Assembly: GCA_902551985.1 (NCBI GenBank)
Contig: CACDFI010000001.1
Span: 62,001-126,000, forward strand
Origin: an uncultured Pelagibacteraceae bacterium
Lineage (GTDB): Bacteria > Pseudomonadota > Alphaproteobacteria > Pelagibacterales > Pelagibacteraceae
Direction of reading: 5' to 3'
DNA length: 64,000 nt
Position 1 is the first letter of the stretch. Each line of letters opens with the position of its first letter. Shown piece by piece: positions 17,192 through 26,217 of the stretch. The notes below the pieces were generated by a model that did no database searches, was not told the origin of the DNA, and worked only from the letters and a program-made list of their open reading frames with translations. The position numbers and the translations under genes are program-made.

Positions 17192-18522
17192 TGGATCCAT
17201 TAATAATAGCAATAATCGTTGCAGTTTTCACTTTAGTAGTTTTATTTTCTGGAATACCAATTGCGTTTGGTTTGAGCTTTGTCTCAATAACATTGTTAGT
17301 TGCATTTGAGGGTTTTCAAATGTTAGATGTTTTTGCAGAAACCTTTTATGCGGGACTAAACTCTTTTGTTTTACTTTCAATTCCAATGTTTATTTTAATG
17401 GGAATGGCAGTTGCCAATTCACCAGCAGGAAAAGATCTATATACAGGATTAGATAGATGGCTTTGGAGAGTACCAGGAGGATTAGTAATTTCTAATATTG
17501 GAGCTTGCTCAATATTTGCTGCCTTAAGTGGATCAAGTCCAGCAACTTGTGCAGCAATTGGAACTATGGGAATACCTGAGATGAGAAAAAGAGGGTATTC
17601 CGATCAAATAGCAACAGGGACTATTGCAGCTGGTGGTACGCTAGGAGTTTTAATTCCTCCAAGCATTGTTTTAATTGTTTATGGTATTGCTACAGGAACA
17701 TCAATTGGAAGATTATTCTTAAGTGGCTTGATACCTGGATTTATGTTAGCAGGTATGTTTGCTATATGGGCTCTCATACATAGTTATTTTATTGATAAAG
17801 ACTCAGCAAAAGCCTTAAAGAACAGAACGCCTCCTACTTTTAAAGAGAAAATTGAAGTATTGCCAAGGATTTTACCTTTCTTAGCAATTATAGCTGGTGT
17901 TCTTTATGTTTTGTATGGTGGAGTAGCTACACCTTCAGAAGCATCTGGCGTTGGAGCTTTTTTAGTTTTTGTATTAATCGCTGTAGTTTACAAAATTTAT
18001 CAACCAAAAAAAATCTGGAATATTGTTAAAGTATCTATGAAAGAAAGTGTGATGATAATGTTTATCATTGCTGCATCTTATCTATTTGCATTCACATTAT
18101 CACAGCTTTATGTAACTCAATCACTAGCACAAAGCATGGTAGATTTGAGTTCAAATAAATGGGTTGTATTTATTTTAATTAATATTTTTCTTTTAATTGC
18201 AGGTTTCTTTTTACCACCAGTAGCAGTAATTGTGATGACTTCAGCGATATTACTGCCAGTTATAACTACTCTGGGTTTTGACCCTTATTGGTTTGCGATT
18301 GTATTTACGATAAATATGGAAATTGGTCTTATTACGCCACCAGTTGGATTAAACCTTTATATAATTAAAGGCATTACACCAGATGTTAGTCTGTCAGAAA
18401 TATTAAAGGGATCTATACCATTTATGATAATTATGGCTCTAGCTATATTAATTTTGTGTATTTTTCCTGAAATAGTTACTTGGTTACCAGATAAAATAAT
18501 GGGTAAAAGTTTAGGTTTTTAA
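17191..18522 (+). CDS. dctM: TRAP transporter large permease subunit (DctM)
   Basis: 443 residues, the standard DctM length, with about twelve membrane helices. Family motifs include 'SIPMFILMGMAVANS', 'SGSSPATCAAIGTMGIPEM' and the second-half 'NMEIGLITPPVGLNLY', which line the substrate and Na+ sites. It performs Na+-driven uptake of the acid delivered by DctP. Coupled to dctQ by a one-base overlap; malonyl-CoA decarboxylase begins 16 bases later. Confidence 0.95.
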   Translation: MDPLIIAIIVAVFTLVVLFSGIPIAFGLSFVSITLLVAFEGFQMLDVFAETFYAGLNSFVLLSIPMFILMGMAVANSPAGKDLYTGLDRWLWRVPGGLVISNIGACSIFAALSGSSPATCAAIGTMGIPEMRKRGYSDQIATGTIAAGGTLGVLIPPSIVLIVYGIATGTSIGRLFLSGLIPGFMLAGMFAIWALIHSYFIDKDSAKALKNRTPPTFKEKIEVLPRILPFLAIIAGVLYVLYGGVATPSEASGVGAFLVFVLIAVVYKIYQPKKIWNIVKVSMKESVMIMFIIAASYLFAFTLSQLYVTQSLAQSMVDLSSNKWVVFILINIFLLIAGFFLPPVAVIVMTSAILLPVITTLGFDPYWFAIVFTINMEIGLITPPVGLNLYIIKGITPDVSLSEILKGSIPFMIIMALAILILCIFPEIVTWLPDKIMGKSLGF

Positions 18523-18537
18523 TATATAAAAAACACC

Positions 18538-19845
18538 ATGCTAAATATAAAAAGAATTTTTGAAAGCATTGCTGATGCTGGCCAAAAGATTTTAGAAAAA
18601 AAATCTTTTAAGAGTATTACAAAAAAGAGAGATTTGATTGATCTTTGTGATGACTTGTTATCTACAAAAGGTGCAGCATTTGGAATTACTTTGGCAAGAG
18701 ATATTTTATTTAGATATCAAAATTTATCTATTGAGGAAAAAAACAAGTTTTTAATTCAGGTTAATGACAAATATAAACCTGATCCATTAAAAATTGATGA
18801 GGCAATTAAAAAATACAGTAATGCTCAAGACGATTATTCAATTTTAAATTTATCTAGAGTAGCTGCTGGAACTAGAAAAGAGTTGTTTGTAAGATTAAAT
18901 ATGGCCCCAAATGGAACCTCAGAGATTGTATCTCTTAGAGAAGATCTACAAAGATTGTTAAAAGACAATCCAGAGTTAAAAAGTTTAGATTATGATTTGA
19001 TAGACATATTTAAAAACTGGTTCAATCCAGGATTTTTAAAACTAAGAAAAATAACTTGGGATACTAAAGCTGCAATCTTAGAAAAATTACTTAAATATGA
19101 GAAAGTTCATTCTATGAAGGATATGAATGAATTGAAAAGAAGACTCGGTAAGGACAGAAGATTTTTTGCATACTTTCACCCTGCATTAGAAGATGAGCCA
19201 ATTATTTTTGTTGAAATAGCATTAACAAAAGGTCTAAGTCAGTCGATACAAGAATTAACAAGACCGTCAGAAGAAAAAATTAAAGATTACGACACTGCAA
19301 CATTTTATTCAATTAGCAACTGTCAAGAAGGGCTTTCAAGAGTAACACTCGGAAATTTCCTTATAAAAAGAGTTGTTTATGAACTCCAAGAGGAGCTACC
19401 AGATGTAAAATATTTTGGAACTTTATCACCAATGGTAGGTTTTGCTGATTGGTTTAAAAATATGGAAAGTTCTGAAGCAGCTGCAATACTTGGAGAAGCA
19501 AATAAAAATAGTTTAGACTTTTTAAAATCAAATGATTTAAAAATAGGCGATAAAAGAATTGCAGATAGCAAAGTATTAATTAGTAAATTAGCTTTAAATT
19601 ATTTAGCAAAACAAAAAAATGATTTTGGATTTCCGATTAATGATGTTTGTAGATTTCACCTAAAAAATGGAGCTGACATAGACGATATCGCCATAAATGC
19701 TAATGTTTCTGAGGTTGGTTTTAAAAGATCTTTTGGTGTTATGGTAAATTATCGTTACGAATTAGCTAAAATTGAAAAGAACCACCAAGAATATGTGAAC
19801 GAAAAAAAGGTAAATATTTCAAATAAGGTTAAAAAATATGTCTAA
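18538..19845 (+). CDS. Malonyl-CoA decarboxylase
   Basis: 435 residues, the normal length of the family. An N-terminal helical domain is followed by the GNAT-like catalytic domain with 'FFAYFHPALEDEPIIFVEIAL', 'FYSISNCQEGL' (catalytic Ser/His region in the family is the SISNCQ and FHPAL segments) and 'YFGTLSPMVGF'. It converts malonyl-CoA to acetyl-CoA and CO2 in the cytoplasm. Co-directional with dctPQM (16-base gap) and overlapping dusA by 8 bases, so probably the last metabolic gene of the dicarboxylate module. Confidence 0.92.
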   Translation: MLNIKRIFESIADAGQKILEKKSFKSITKKRDLIDLCDDLLSTKGAAFGITLARDILFRYQNLSIEEKNKFLIQVNDKYKPDPLKIDEAIKKYSNAQDDYSILNLSRVAAGTRKELFVRLNMAPNGTSEIVSLREDLQRLLKDNPELKSLDYDLIDIFKNWFNPGFLKLRKITWDTKAAILEKLLKYEKVHSMKDMNELKRRLGKDRRFFAYFHPALEDEPIIFVEIALTKGLSQSIQELTRPSEEKIKDYDTATFYSISNCQEGLSRVTLGNFLIKRVVYELQEELPDVKYFGTLSPMVGFADWFKNMESSEAAAILGEANKNSLDFLKSNDLKIGDKRIADSKVLISKLALNYLAKQKNDFGFPINDVCRFHLKNGADIDDIAINANVSEVGFKRSFGVMVNYRYELAKIEKNHQEYVNEKKVNISNKVKKYV

Positions 19846-20839
19846 AATTAACAGACTTGTATCAGTTGCTCCAATGATGGACTGCACAGATAGGCATGAA
19901 AGATACTTCTTAAGGTTAATAAGTAAAAACGTACTTCTCTATACTGAGATGGTAGTTTCAGAAGCTATTGATAGGGGAGATAAAGAGAAATTATTATCTT
20001 TTGATCTCAGAGAAAAACCTGTTGCTCTTCAATTAGGTGGATCCACTCCAAAATTGTTAGCAAATTCAGCAAAAAATGGTGAAGAATTTGGTTATGATGA
20101 AATAAATTTGAACTTAGGATGTCCTAGTAAAAAAGTTCAAAAAAATAAATTTGGGGCTTGTTTGATTAAAGAGCCAAATCTTGTAGCAGATTGTTTATCA
20201 GAAATGATAAATTCTACATCACTACCAGTTACTGTTAAGACTAGAATTGGCTATGATGATGTTGACGATTATGAGCATTTTTATAATTTTATAAGTACAC
20301 TTAAAGAAACAGGCGTTAAGACATTTATTATTCATGCAAGAAAAGCAATGCTCGGAAAATTTACCCCAAAACAAAATCTTAATATACCTCCTTTAAAATA
20401 TGATTATGTTTACAAATTAAAACAAGATTTTAAAGATTTAGAAATAATAATTAATGGAGGTATTACTTCAACAGAACAGGTTAAAAATCATTTAGATAAA
20501 GTTGATGGTACTATGATTGGAAGATCTGTTTATCATTCCCCATACCTTTTAGCAGAAATCGAAAATGAAATATTTAATAACTATGACATTAAAGAAAGAG
20601 AGGAAGTTATAGAAGATTTAATTGACTATGTTAAAACTGAAGTTAAAAAAGGCACAAGAGTTAATCAAGTGATGAGACATACTCTTGGTTTATTTCATGG
20701 TCAAACTGGCTCAAGCCATTGGAAAAGATATTTAAGTGAAAATATGTGTGTAAGAGATGCGGATGTAAAAAAAATTGATCATATTATGGACAAAGTAAAA
20801 CTTTCTCCTAAGTTACATTCGGCAGGTCAAATTGATTAA
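19838..20839 (+). CDS. dusA: tRNA-dihydrouridine synthase A
   Basis: 333 residues. The flavin-barrel start 'SVAPMMDCTDRHERYFLRLI' is the DusA form (DRHxR), and the catalytic cysteine lies in 'LNLGCPSKKVQ'. 'FIIHARKAMLGKFTPKQN' matches DusA, whose product is dihydrouridine 20/20a in the tRNA D-loop. The ATG overlaps the malonyl-CoA decarboxylase end by 8 bases; the operon context is probably incidental housekeeping. C-terminal RNA-binding helical domain is present and complete. Confidence 0.93.
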   Translation: MSKINRLVSVAPMMDCTDRHERYFLRLISKNVLLYTEMVVSEAIDRGDKEKLLSFDLREKPVALQLGGSTPKLLANSAKNGEEFGYDEINLNLGCPSKKVQKNKFGACLIKEPNLVADCLSEMINSTSLPVTVKTRIGYDDVDDYEHFYNFISTLKETGVKTFIIHARKAMLGKFTPKQNLNIPPLKYDYVYKLKQDFKDLEIIINGGITSTEQVKNHLDKVDGTMIGRSVYHSPYLLAEIENEIFNNYDIKEREEVIEDLIDYVKTEVKKGTRVNQVMRHTLGLFHGQTGSSHWKRYLSENMCVRDADVKKIDHIMDKVKLSPKLHSAGQID

Positions 20840-21662
20840 TACAATTCTTTCAAATCAGTATTACCTACTAATTTTATTAATGATACTTACTGCATTTCCA
20901 GTTGGTTTTTTTGCTGGTTATTTTGGTATTGGTGGTGGATTGATTTCGGTTCCGGTACTTTTTTTTATTTTTGAAACTGCAGATATAGATGAATCTTATT
21001 TGATGCATCTATCTGTTGGTACTGCTTTTTCAATTACTATTTTTACATCTTTTGTTTCGGTAATGACACACAGGAAACATAAAGCAGTAGATATAAATAT
21101 TTTAAAAACTTATGGTCTATTTGTAATATTTGGTGTCTTACTAGGAACATATATGGCTGCATTGTTAAATACAAAATCTTTAGTTTTGTTCTTTGCTGTT
21201 GTTGTTTATTTTTTTGGTGGATATTTATTGATAGTTAAACAGGAATTAAAAAAAAATAAAAAATTTAAGTTTTTTCCGAGAGCAACTTTTGGTTTTTTAT
21301 CTGGATTTATATCTGCACCTATGGGGATAACGGGCGCGATGATGAATGTGCCAATCTTAAGATATTTTGGATATCCAATTAGCAGAGCAATAGGCAGTTC
21401 AGCCGCTATAGGATTTGTAATAGCATCTATTGGTTCTATTGGTTTTTTAACTTCTGGATTTTTACTTAAAGCAAATCTTCCCTTAAGTCTCGGATTTGTA
21501 AATATTCCTGCTTTTTTGATATTCATCCCCATAACATCATTAATGGCCCGTGTCGGTGCCAATATGGTCCACACTACAGATAAAAATAAAACACAAAGAA
21601 TGTTTGGGGTATTTCTTTATGTTATAGGAACTCTATTTTTAATAAGGTTTTTAGATCTTTAA
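20832..21662 (+). CDS. TauE/SafE (TSUP) family permease
   Basis: 276 residues with about eight helices. The first motif, 'GYFGIGGGLISVPVL', and the second, 'SAPMGITGAMMNVPIL', are the paired glycine-rich TSUP signatures. The start taken is TTG at 20832, overlapping dusA by 8 bases; it keeps the full first helix, whereas the next ATG at 20880 would shorten it. It exports or imports a small sulfur or organic anion; substrate unknown. It converges with the phosphomannomutase gene with no gap. Confidence 0.83.
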   Translation: MINTILSNQYYLLILLMILTAFPVGFFAGYFGIGGGLISVPVLFFIFETADIDESYLMHLSVGTAFSITIFTSFVSVMTHRKHKAVDINILKTYGLFVIFGVLLGTYMAALLNTKSLVLFFAVVVYFFGGYLLIVKQELKKNKKFKFFPRATFGFLSGFISAPMGITGAMMNVPILRYFGYPISRAIGSSAAIGFVIASIGSIGFLTSGFLLKANLPLSLGFVNIPAFLIFIPITSLMARVGANMVHTTDKNKTQRMFGVFLYVIGTLFLIRFLDL

Positions 21663-23117
21663 TTAAATCTTTTGATCATATTCACCAATTTTGCCAGTTT
21701 TTTGAAGCAAATTATCAATAAAATCGAAGATTTTTTTCTTTCTTTCATCTGAGGTTGGACTCTCAGTTACAACCACTAATGAAGGTTTATTTGACGAAGC
21801 TCTTATTAAACCCCATGACCCATCATTAAAAGTAAATCTTATACCATTTACCGTAAGAATATTTTCAATTTCTTGATTATCAATTTTAATATTTTTCTTT
21901 TTTAAGTTTTCTATTTGCTTCAGCAAATCATCAACAACTTTATATTTTTCGTCATCTTTACAAAAAGGAGCCATTGTTGGAGATTGATAGGTATTAGGGA
22001 GTTCATTAATTATCTCACTCATTTTTTTATTATTGTTATCTAGTAAATGACATACCTGTATTGCTGAATTTATCCCGTCATCATATCCATAACCTAAAGG
22101 TTGATTAAAAAAGAAATGTCCGCTTTTTTCAAAACCAGCAAGTGCTTGTTCTTGATTTACCTTTCTTTTAATATGAGAATGTCCTGTTTTCCAATATATT
22201 GTTTCACAAGAGTTACTTTTTAAAATTTCATCAGTTGAATATAAACCAGTTGATTTAACATCTACTACGAACTTTGAATTTTTATGATTACTCGATAAAT
22301 TTCTAGCAATTAGCAAGCCAATTTTATCTGAAAATATTTCATTCCCTTTATCATCGATAACTCCAACACGATCACCATCTCCATCAAAGCCAAAACCTAT
22401 ATCAGCATCGTTTTCTAAAACAGATTTGCTGATGGCATGTAGCATCTCTAAATCTTCTGGATTTGGATTATATTTGGGAAACGTATAGTCTAAATTACAA
22501 TCTAATTCTATAACTTCACAGCCAATTCCTCTTAACATATCAGGCGCAAATATTCCTGCCGTTCCATTTCCACAAGCAACAACAGCTTTAATTTTTTTAT
22601 TAATTTTATTTCTATTAATTAGATCATCTTTGTAAATACTTTGAAAATTACTTACCTCTTTCTCACTACCAATTCCTTCAATAAATTTATTATTTAGTGT
22701 TATTTCTTTTAGCTCTTTCATTTCCTCTGGAGCGTGAGTTAATCCTTTTTTAATCCCCATTTTTACACCAGTCCATCCATTTTCATTATGACTTGCTGTT
22801 ACCATTGCCACAGCATCACTTTTTAAATTAAATTGTGCGAAATAAACCATAGGCGACAAAGACAACCCTATGTCTTCAACATTACATCCGGTTGATATGA
22901 GACCTTTTTTTAGTGCTGTTTTTATTTCCTCACTATAAGATCTGTAATCATGACCAACAATGATTCTTGGATTTTTTTTGTTTGTATGATTAATTACTTG
23001 GGTTCCTAACCCTTTCCCCAAATTTGTCACACCTTCTAAATTGATGTCATCTGGATACAACCATCGGGCGTCGTATTCTCTAAAGCCAAAAGGATCAATT
23101 TTTATTGAATTTTTCAT
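21663..23117 (-). CDS. Phosphomannomutase/phosphoglucomutase
   Basis: 484 residues of the alpha-D-phosphohexomutase family. The active-site phosphoserine loop is 'TASHNENGWTG', the Mg2+ loop is 'DGDGDRVG', the sugar-binding loop is 'FEKSGHFFF', and the C-terminal phosphate loop includes 'IRASSNKPSLVV'. It interconverts hexose 6- and 1-phosphates (ManB/AlgC type), feeding nucleotide-sugar synthesis for the glycosyltransferases in this window. Divergent from nrdA across a 159-base regulatory gap. Confidence 0.92.
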   Translation of the reverse strand: MKNSIKIDPFGFREYDARWLYPDDINLEGVTNLGKGLGTQVINHTNKKNPRIIVGHDYRSYSEEIKTALKKGLISTGCNVEDIGLSLSPMVYFAQFNLKSDAVAMVTASHNENGWTGVKMGIKKGLTHAPEEMKELKEITLNNKFIEGIGSEKEVSNFQSIYKDDLINRNKINKKIKAVVACGNGTAGIFAPDMLRGIGCEVIELDCNLDYTFPKYNPNPEDLEMLHAISKSVLENDADIGFGFDGDGDRVGVIDDKGNEIFSDKIGLLIARNLSSNHKNSKFVVDVKSTGLYSTDEILKSNSCETIYWKTGHSHIKRKVNQEQALAGFEKSGHFFFNQPLGYGYDDGINSAIQVCHLLDNNNKKMSEIINELPNTYQSPTMAPFCKDDEKYKVVDDLLKQIENLKKKNIKIDNQEIENILTVNGIRFTFNDGSWGLIRASSNKPSLVVVTESPTSDERKKKIFDFIDNLLQKTGKIGEYDQKI

Positions 23118-23192
23118 GTTGATATTTTTATAATTTTTTTATTTTTTTATTGATAATCTTTTTTACAAGTTCTATAAATGTTCTATTGATTT

Positions 23193-23241
23193 GTTGGTTA
23201 TATAGTGTAATTACCAAACCATCATACAACATCTAGTTGTT
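23193..23241 (+). promoter_or_regulatory. Possible pair of NrdR boxes upstream of nrdAB
   Basis: Two imperfect boxes precede nrdA. Box 1 (23193-23208) ends TATATAGTGT-like and matches the right ten positions of the NrdR consensus. Box 2 (23226-23240) is an inverted repeat ACAAC-5-GTTGT with weaker consensus match. Their centres are about 32 bases apart, three helical turns, the spacing known for tandem NrdR sites. NrdR represses ribonucleotide reductase genes when dATP is high. Each box is weak alone; the spacing is the main support. Confidence 0.4.
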
Positions 23242-23276
23242 TTACTAAATTAAGTATAGTACAAAAAAGGAGCTAA

Positions 23277-25214
23277 ATGAACAAGATTTTATCACAAGCT
23301 ATTAGGAAAGCTGTCTCCGATTATACACCAAATGTGAATCATGATCCTAAAGATAAAAGACTGGATTTATTTTCTCTAAACAGTGAAACAGAATTATTTC
23401 AGAATTCAAAAGGCATAACAATCAAAATTGATAGAAGCAAAGACGACAACTTAACTGACTTTGGCAAAGCTACTCTTAAAGATAGATACTTAGGTGCAAA
23501 CGAGTCTTTTCAAGATTTATTTGCAAGAGTTGCAAGTCATTACGCTGACGACAATTTACATGCTCAAAGACTTTATAACTACATCAGTAATTTATGGTTT
23601 ATGCCAGCAACACCAGTTTTATCAAATGGAGGAACAACTAGAGGACTACCGATATCTTGTTTTTTAAATGAAGCTAGTGATAGCCTTAATGGTATTTTAG
23701 ATTTGTGGAGTGAGAATGTTTGGCTAGCTGCAAGAGGAGGTGGTATTGGAAGTTATTGGGGTAATCTTAGATCAATAGGTGAAAAAATAGGAAGAGTTGG
23801 AAAAACATCAGGAATAATTCCTTTTATTAAAGTAATGGATTCTCTAACTATGGCAATTAGCCAAGGTTCATTAAGAAGAGGTTCTGCGGCTTGCTATATT
23901 CCAATAGATCATCCAGAGATCGAGGAATTTATTGAAATGAGAAGACCAACTGGAGGAGATCCAAACAGAAAATCATTAAATCTACACCACGGTGTTTTAG
24001 TTTCAGATGCATTTATGAGAGCTGTTGAACTAGATGAACAATGGGGACTTAAAAGTCCAAAAGATGGAGCGGTACAAGCGACAGTTTCTGCAAGGAATTT
24101 ATGGATAAGATTATTAACAGCAAGAATTGAAACAGGAGAACCATACATTGTTTTCATTGATACTGTTAACAGACAAATTCCTCAACACCACAAACTTGCT
24201 GGTCTTAATGTTAAAACTTCAAATCTTTGCAGTGAGATTACACTTCCAACAGGAATTGATAAAGATGGAAGAGATAGAACTGCTGTTTGTTGTTTATCAT
24301 CGTTAAATGTAGAGAAGTATGATGAATGGAAAGATGATGAAAATTTTATTCAAGATGTTATGAGATTTTTAGACAATGTTATGACAGACTTTATAGAAAA
24401 TGCACCTGAACAATTTAGTGACGCAACATATTCAGCAATGAGAGAACGAAGTGTAGGATTAGGTGTAATGGGATTACATTCTTATTATCAAAAGAAAATG
24501 ATCCCAATCGAATCTGTTATGAGTAAAGCTTGGAACAAAAAGATTTTTGAGCACATTCATAAAAATGTGGATAAAGCATCTAAAGATTTAGCAGAGGAAA
24601 GAGGACCATGTCCAGATGCAGCAGATTATGGCATCATGGAGAGATTTTCGAACAAAACTGCAATAGCGCCGACTGCTTCTATATCCATTATATGTGGCGG
24701 CACATCTCCTGGGGTTGAACCAATTGCTGCAAATAGTTTCACACATAAAACACTTTCAGGGTCTTTTAACGTGCGTAATAAATATTTAAGAAAATTATTA
24801 GAAAAACATGGAAAAGATACAGATGAAGTTTGGTCAAGCATTACAACTAACCAAGGGTCTGTTTCACATTTAGATTTTTTAACTCAAGATGAAAAAGACG
24901 TTTTTAAAACAGCTTTTGAGTTAGATCAAAGATGGCTTGTAGATTTAAGCGCGGATAGAACACCTCACATTTCTCAAGCTCAATCTATTAACTTATTTTT
25001 ACCTGCAGACGTACACAAAAGGGATTTGCATCAAATACACTTCCAGGCTTGGAAGAAAGGTTTGAAGAGTCTTTATTACTGCAGGTCTAAATCAATACAA
25101 CGTGCTGAAAATGTTAATGATGCAAATTCAACCGACATTTCAGCCAACGTTTATAAATCTAAAGAAGAAAGTAATAACCAACAAGATTATGAGGAGTGTT
25201 TATCGTGTCAGTAG
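23277..25214 (+). CDS. nrdA: Ribonucleoside-diphosphate reductase class Ia, alpha subunit
   Basis: 645 residues. Active-site elements are all present: 'NLCSEITLP' (Cys and Glu) with a partner Cys in 'CCLSSLN', the radical-path tyrosine pair in 'SLYYCRSKS', and the C-terminal redox pair in 'ECLSCQ'. The N-terminus goes directly into the catalytic fold with no recognisable ATP-cone, so overall dATP inhibition may be missing. It reduces NDPs to dNDPs. An AAAGGAG site precedes the ATG; it overlaps nrdB by 10 bases. Confidence 0.95.
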   Translation: MNKILSQAIRKAVSDYTPNVNHDPKDKRLDLFSLNSETELFQNSKGITIKIDRSKDDNLTDFGKATLKDRYLGANESFQDLFARVASHYADDNLHAQRLYNYISNLWFMPATPVLSNGGTTRGLPISCFLNEASDSLNGILDLWSENVWLAARGGGIGSYWGNLRSIGEKIGRVGKTSGIIPFIKVMDSLTMAISQGSLRRGSAACYIPIDHPEIEEFIEMRRPTGGDPNRKSLNLHHGVLVSDAFMRAVELDEQWGLKSPKDGAVQATVSARNLWIRLLTARIETGEPYIVFIDTVNRQIPQHHKLAGLNVKTSNLCSEITLPTGIDKDGRDRTAVCCLSSLNVEKYDEWKDDENFIQDVMRFLDNVMTDFIENAPEQFSDATYSAMRERSVGLGVMGLHSYYQKKMIPIESVMSKAWNKKIFEHIHKNVDKASKDLAEERGPCPDAADYGIMERFSNKTAIAPTASISIICGGTSPGVEPIAANSFTHKTLSGSFNVRNKYLRKLLEKHGKDTDEVWSSITTNQGSVSHLDFLTQDEKDVFKTAFELDQRWLVDLSADRTPHISQAQSINLFLPADVHKRDLHQIHFQAWKKGLKSLYYCRSKSIQRAENVNDANSTDISANVYKSKEESNNQQDYEECLSCQ

Positions 25215-26215
25215 CAGAAAAAGTTCAGAAAGAAATTATTCAACCAAAAAAAAATAATGGATTGCTTGTGGGAAATCCTGTTTATAAACCTTTCAGATAT
25301 CCATGGTGTTATGATGCTTGGTTAACCCAGCAGAGAATTCACTGGTTACCAGAGGAAGTACCTCTTGGTGATGACGTAAGAGATTGGCAAAAAAACTTAT
25401 CTCAATCAGAAAAAAATTTACTTACTCAAATTTTTAGGTTCTTCACACAAGCCGATGTTGAAGTAAGCAATTGCTATATAAGACATTACATGAACGTATT
25501 TAAACCAACTGAAGTATTAATGATGATGTCATCTTTTGCTTCAATGGAGACTGTTCATATTGCGGCTTATTCACATTTGCTAGATACCATTGGTATGCCA
25601 GAGTCAGAATACTCAGCTTTCATGAAGTATAAAGAAATGAAAGATAAGTATGATTATATGCAAGGTTTTGATATGAAATCAAATCATGATATAGCCAAAA
25701 CAATTGCTGTATTTAGTGCTTTCACTGAAGGTTTACAACTTTTTGCAAGTTTCGCAATTTTACTGAATTTTCCAAGACATAATAAGATGAAAGGAATGGG
25801 GCAGATTGTTACTTGGTCAGTAAGAGATGAAACTTTGCACTGCAACTCAATGATCAGACTTTTTAAAGATTTTATTAAAGAAAATCCTGAAATTTGGACT
25901 CCTCAATTAAAGAAAGAGATTTATGAAGCATGCAGAACTATTATTGAACATGAGGATGCATTTATTGATCTAGCATTTGAAATGGGTCCAATGGAAGGAT
26001 TAACTGCAAAAGAAGTAAAGGATTATATAAGATTTATAGGAAATAGAAGATTAGCTCAGTTAGGATTAGAACCTATTTATGATGTTCAAAAAAATCCACT
26101 AACTTGGCTTGACACTATGTTGAACGCTGTCGAACATATGAACTTCTTTGAAGGTAGAGCGACTGAATATTCTAAAGCATCTACAAGAGGATCTTGGACA
26201 GAAGCTTTTTCATAA
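25205..26215 (+). CDS. nrdB: Ribonucleoside-diphosphate reductase class Ia, beta subunit
   Basis: 336 residues from GTG at 25205, preferred to GTG at 25196 because GAGGAG (25191-25196) is then correctly spaced. With this start the diiron ligands number as in Escherichia coli: Asp84 ('QADVE'), Glu115 and His118 ('METVH'), and the radical tyrosine is Tyr122 ('AAYSH'). The later ligands sit in 'FTEGLQL' and 'RDETLHC'. It holds the tyrosyl radical used by NrdA. A Tyr is retained, so this is not the Tyr-less class Ic form. Confidence 0.95.
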   Translation: MSVAEKVQKEIIQPKKNNGLLVGNPVYKPFRYPWCYDAWLTQQRIHWLPEEVPLGDDVRDWQKNLSQSEKNLLTQIFRFFTQADVEVSNCYIRHYMNVFKPTEVLMMMSSFASMETVHIAAYSHLLDTIGMPESEYSAFMKYKEMKDKYDYMQGFDMKSNHDIAKTIAVFSAFTEGLQLFASFAILLNFPRHNKMKGMGQIVTWSVRDETLHCNSMIRLFKDFIKENPEIWTPQLKKEIYEACRTIIEHEDAFIDLAFEMGPMEGLTAKEVKDYIRFIGNRRLAQLGLEPIYDVQKNPLTWLDTMLNAVEHMNFFEGRATEYSKASTRGSWTEAFS

Positions 26216-26217
26216 AG

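Noticed and set aside
25196..25204. nrdB starting at GTG 25196
   Set aside because: It falls on the ribosome site itself; the GTG at 25205 restores the standard residue numbering of the diiron ligands.
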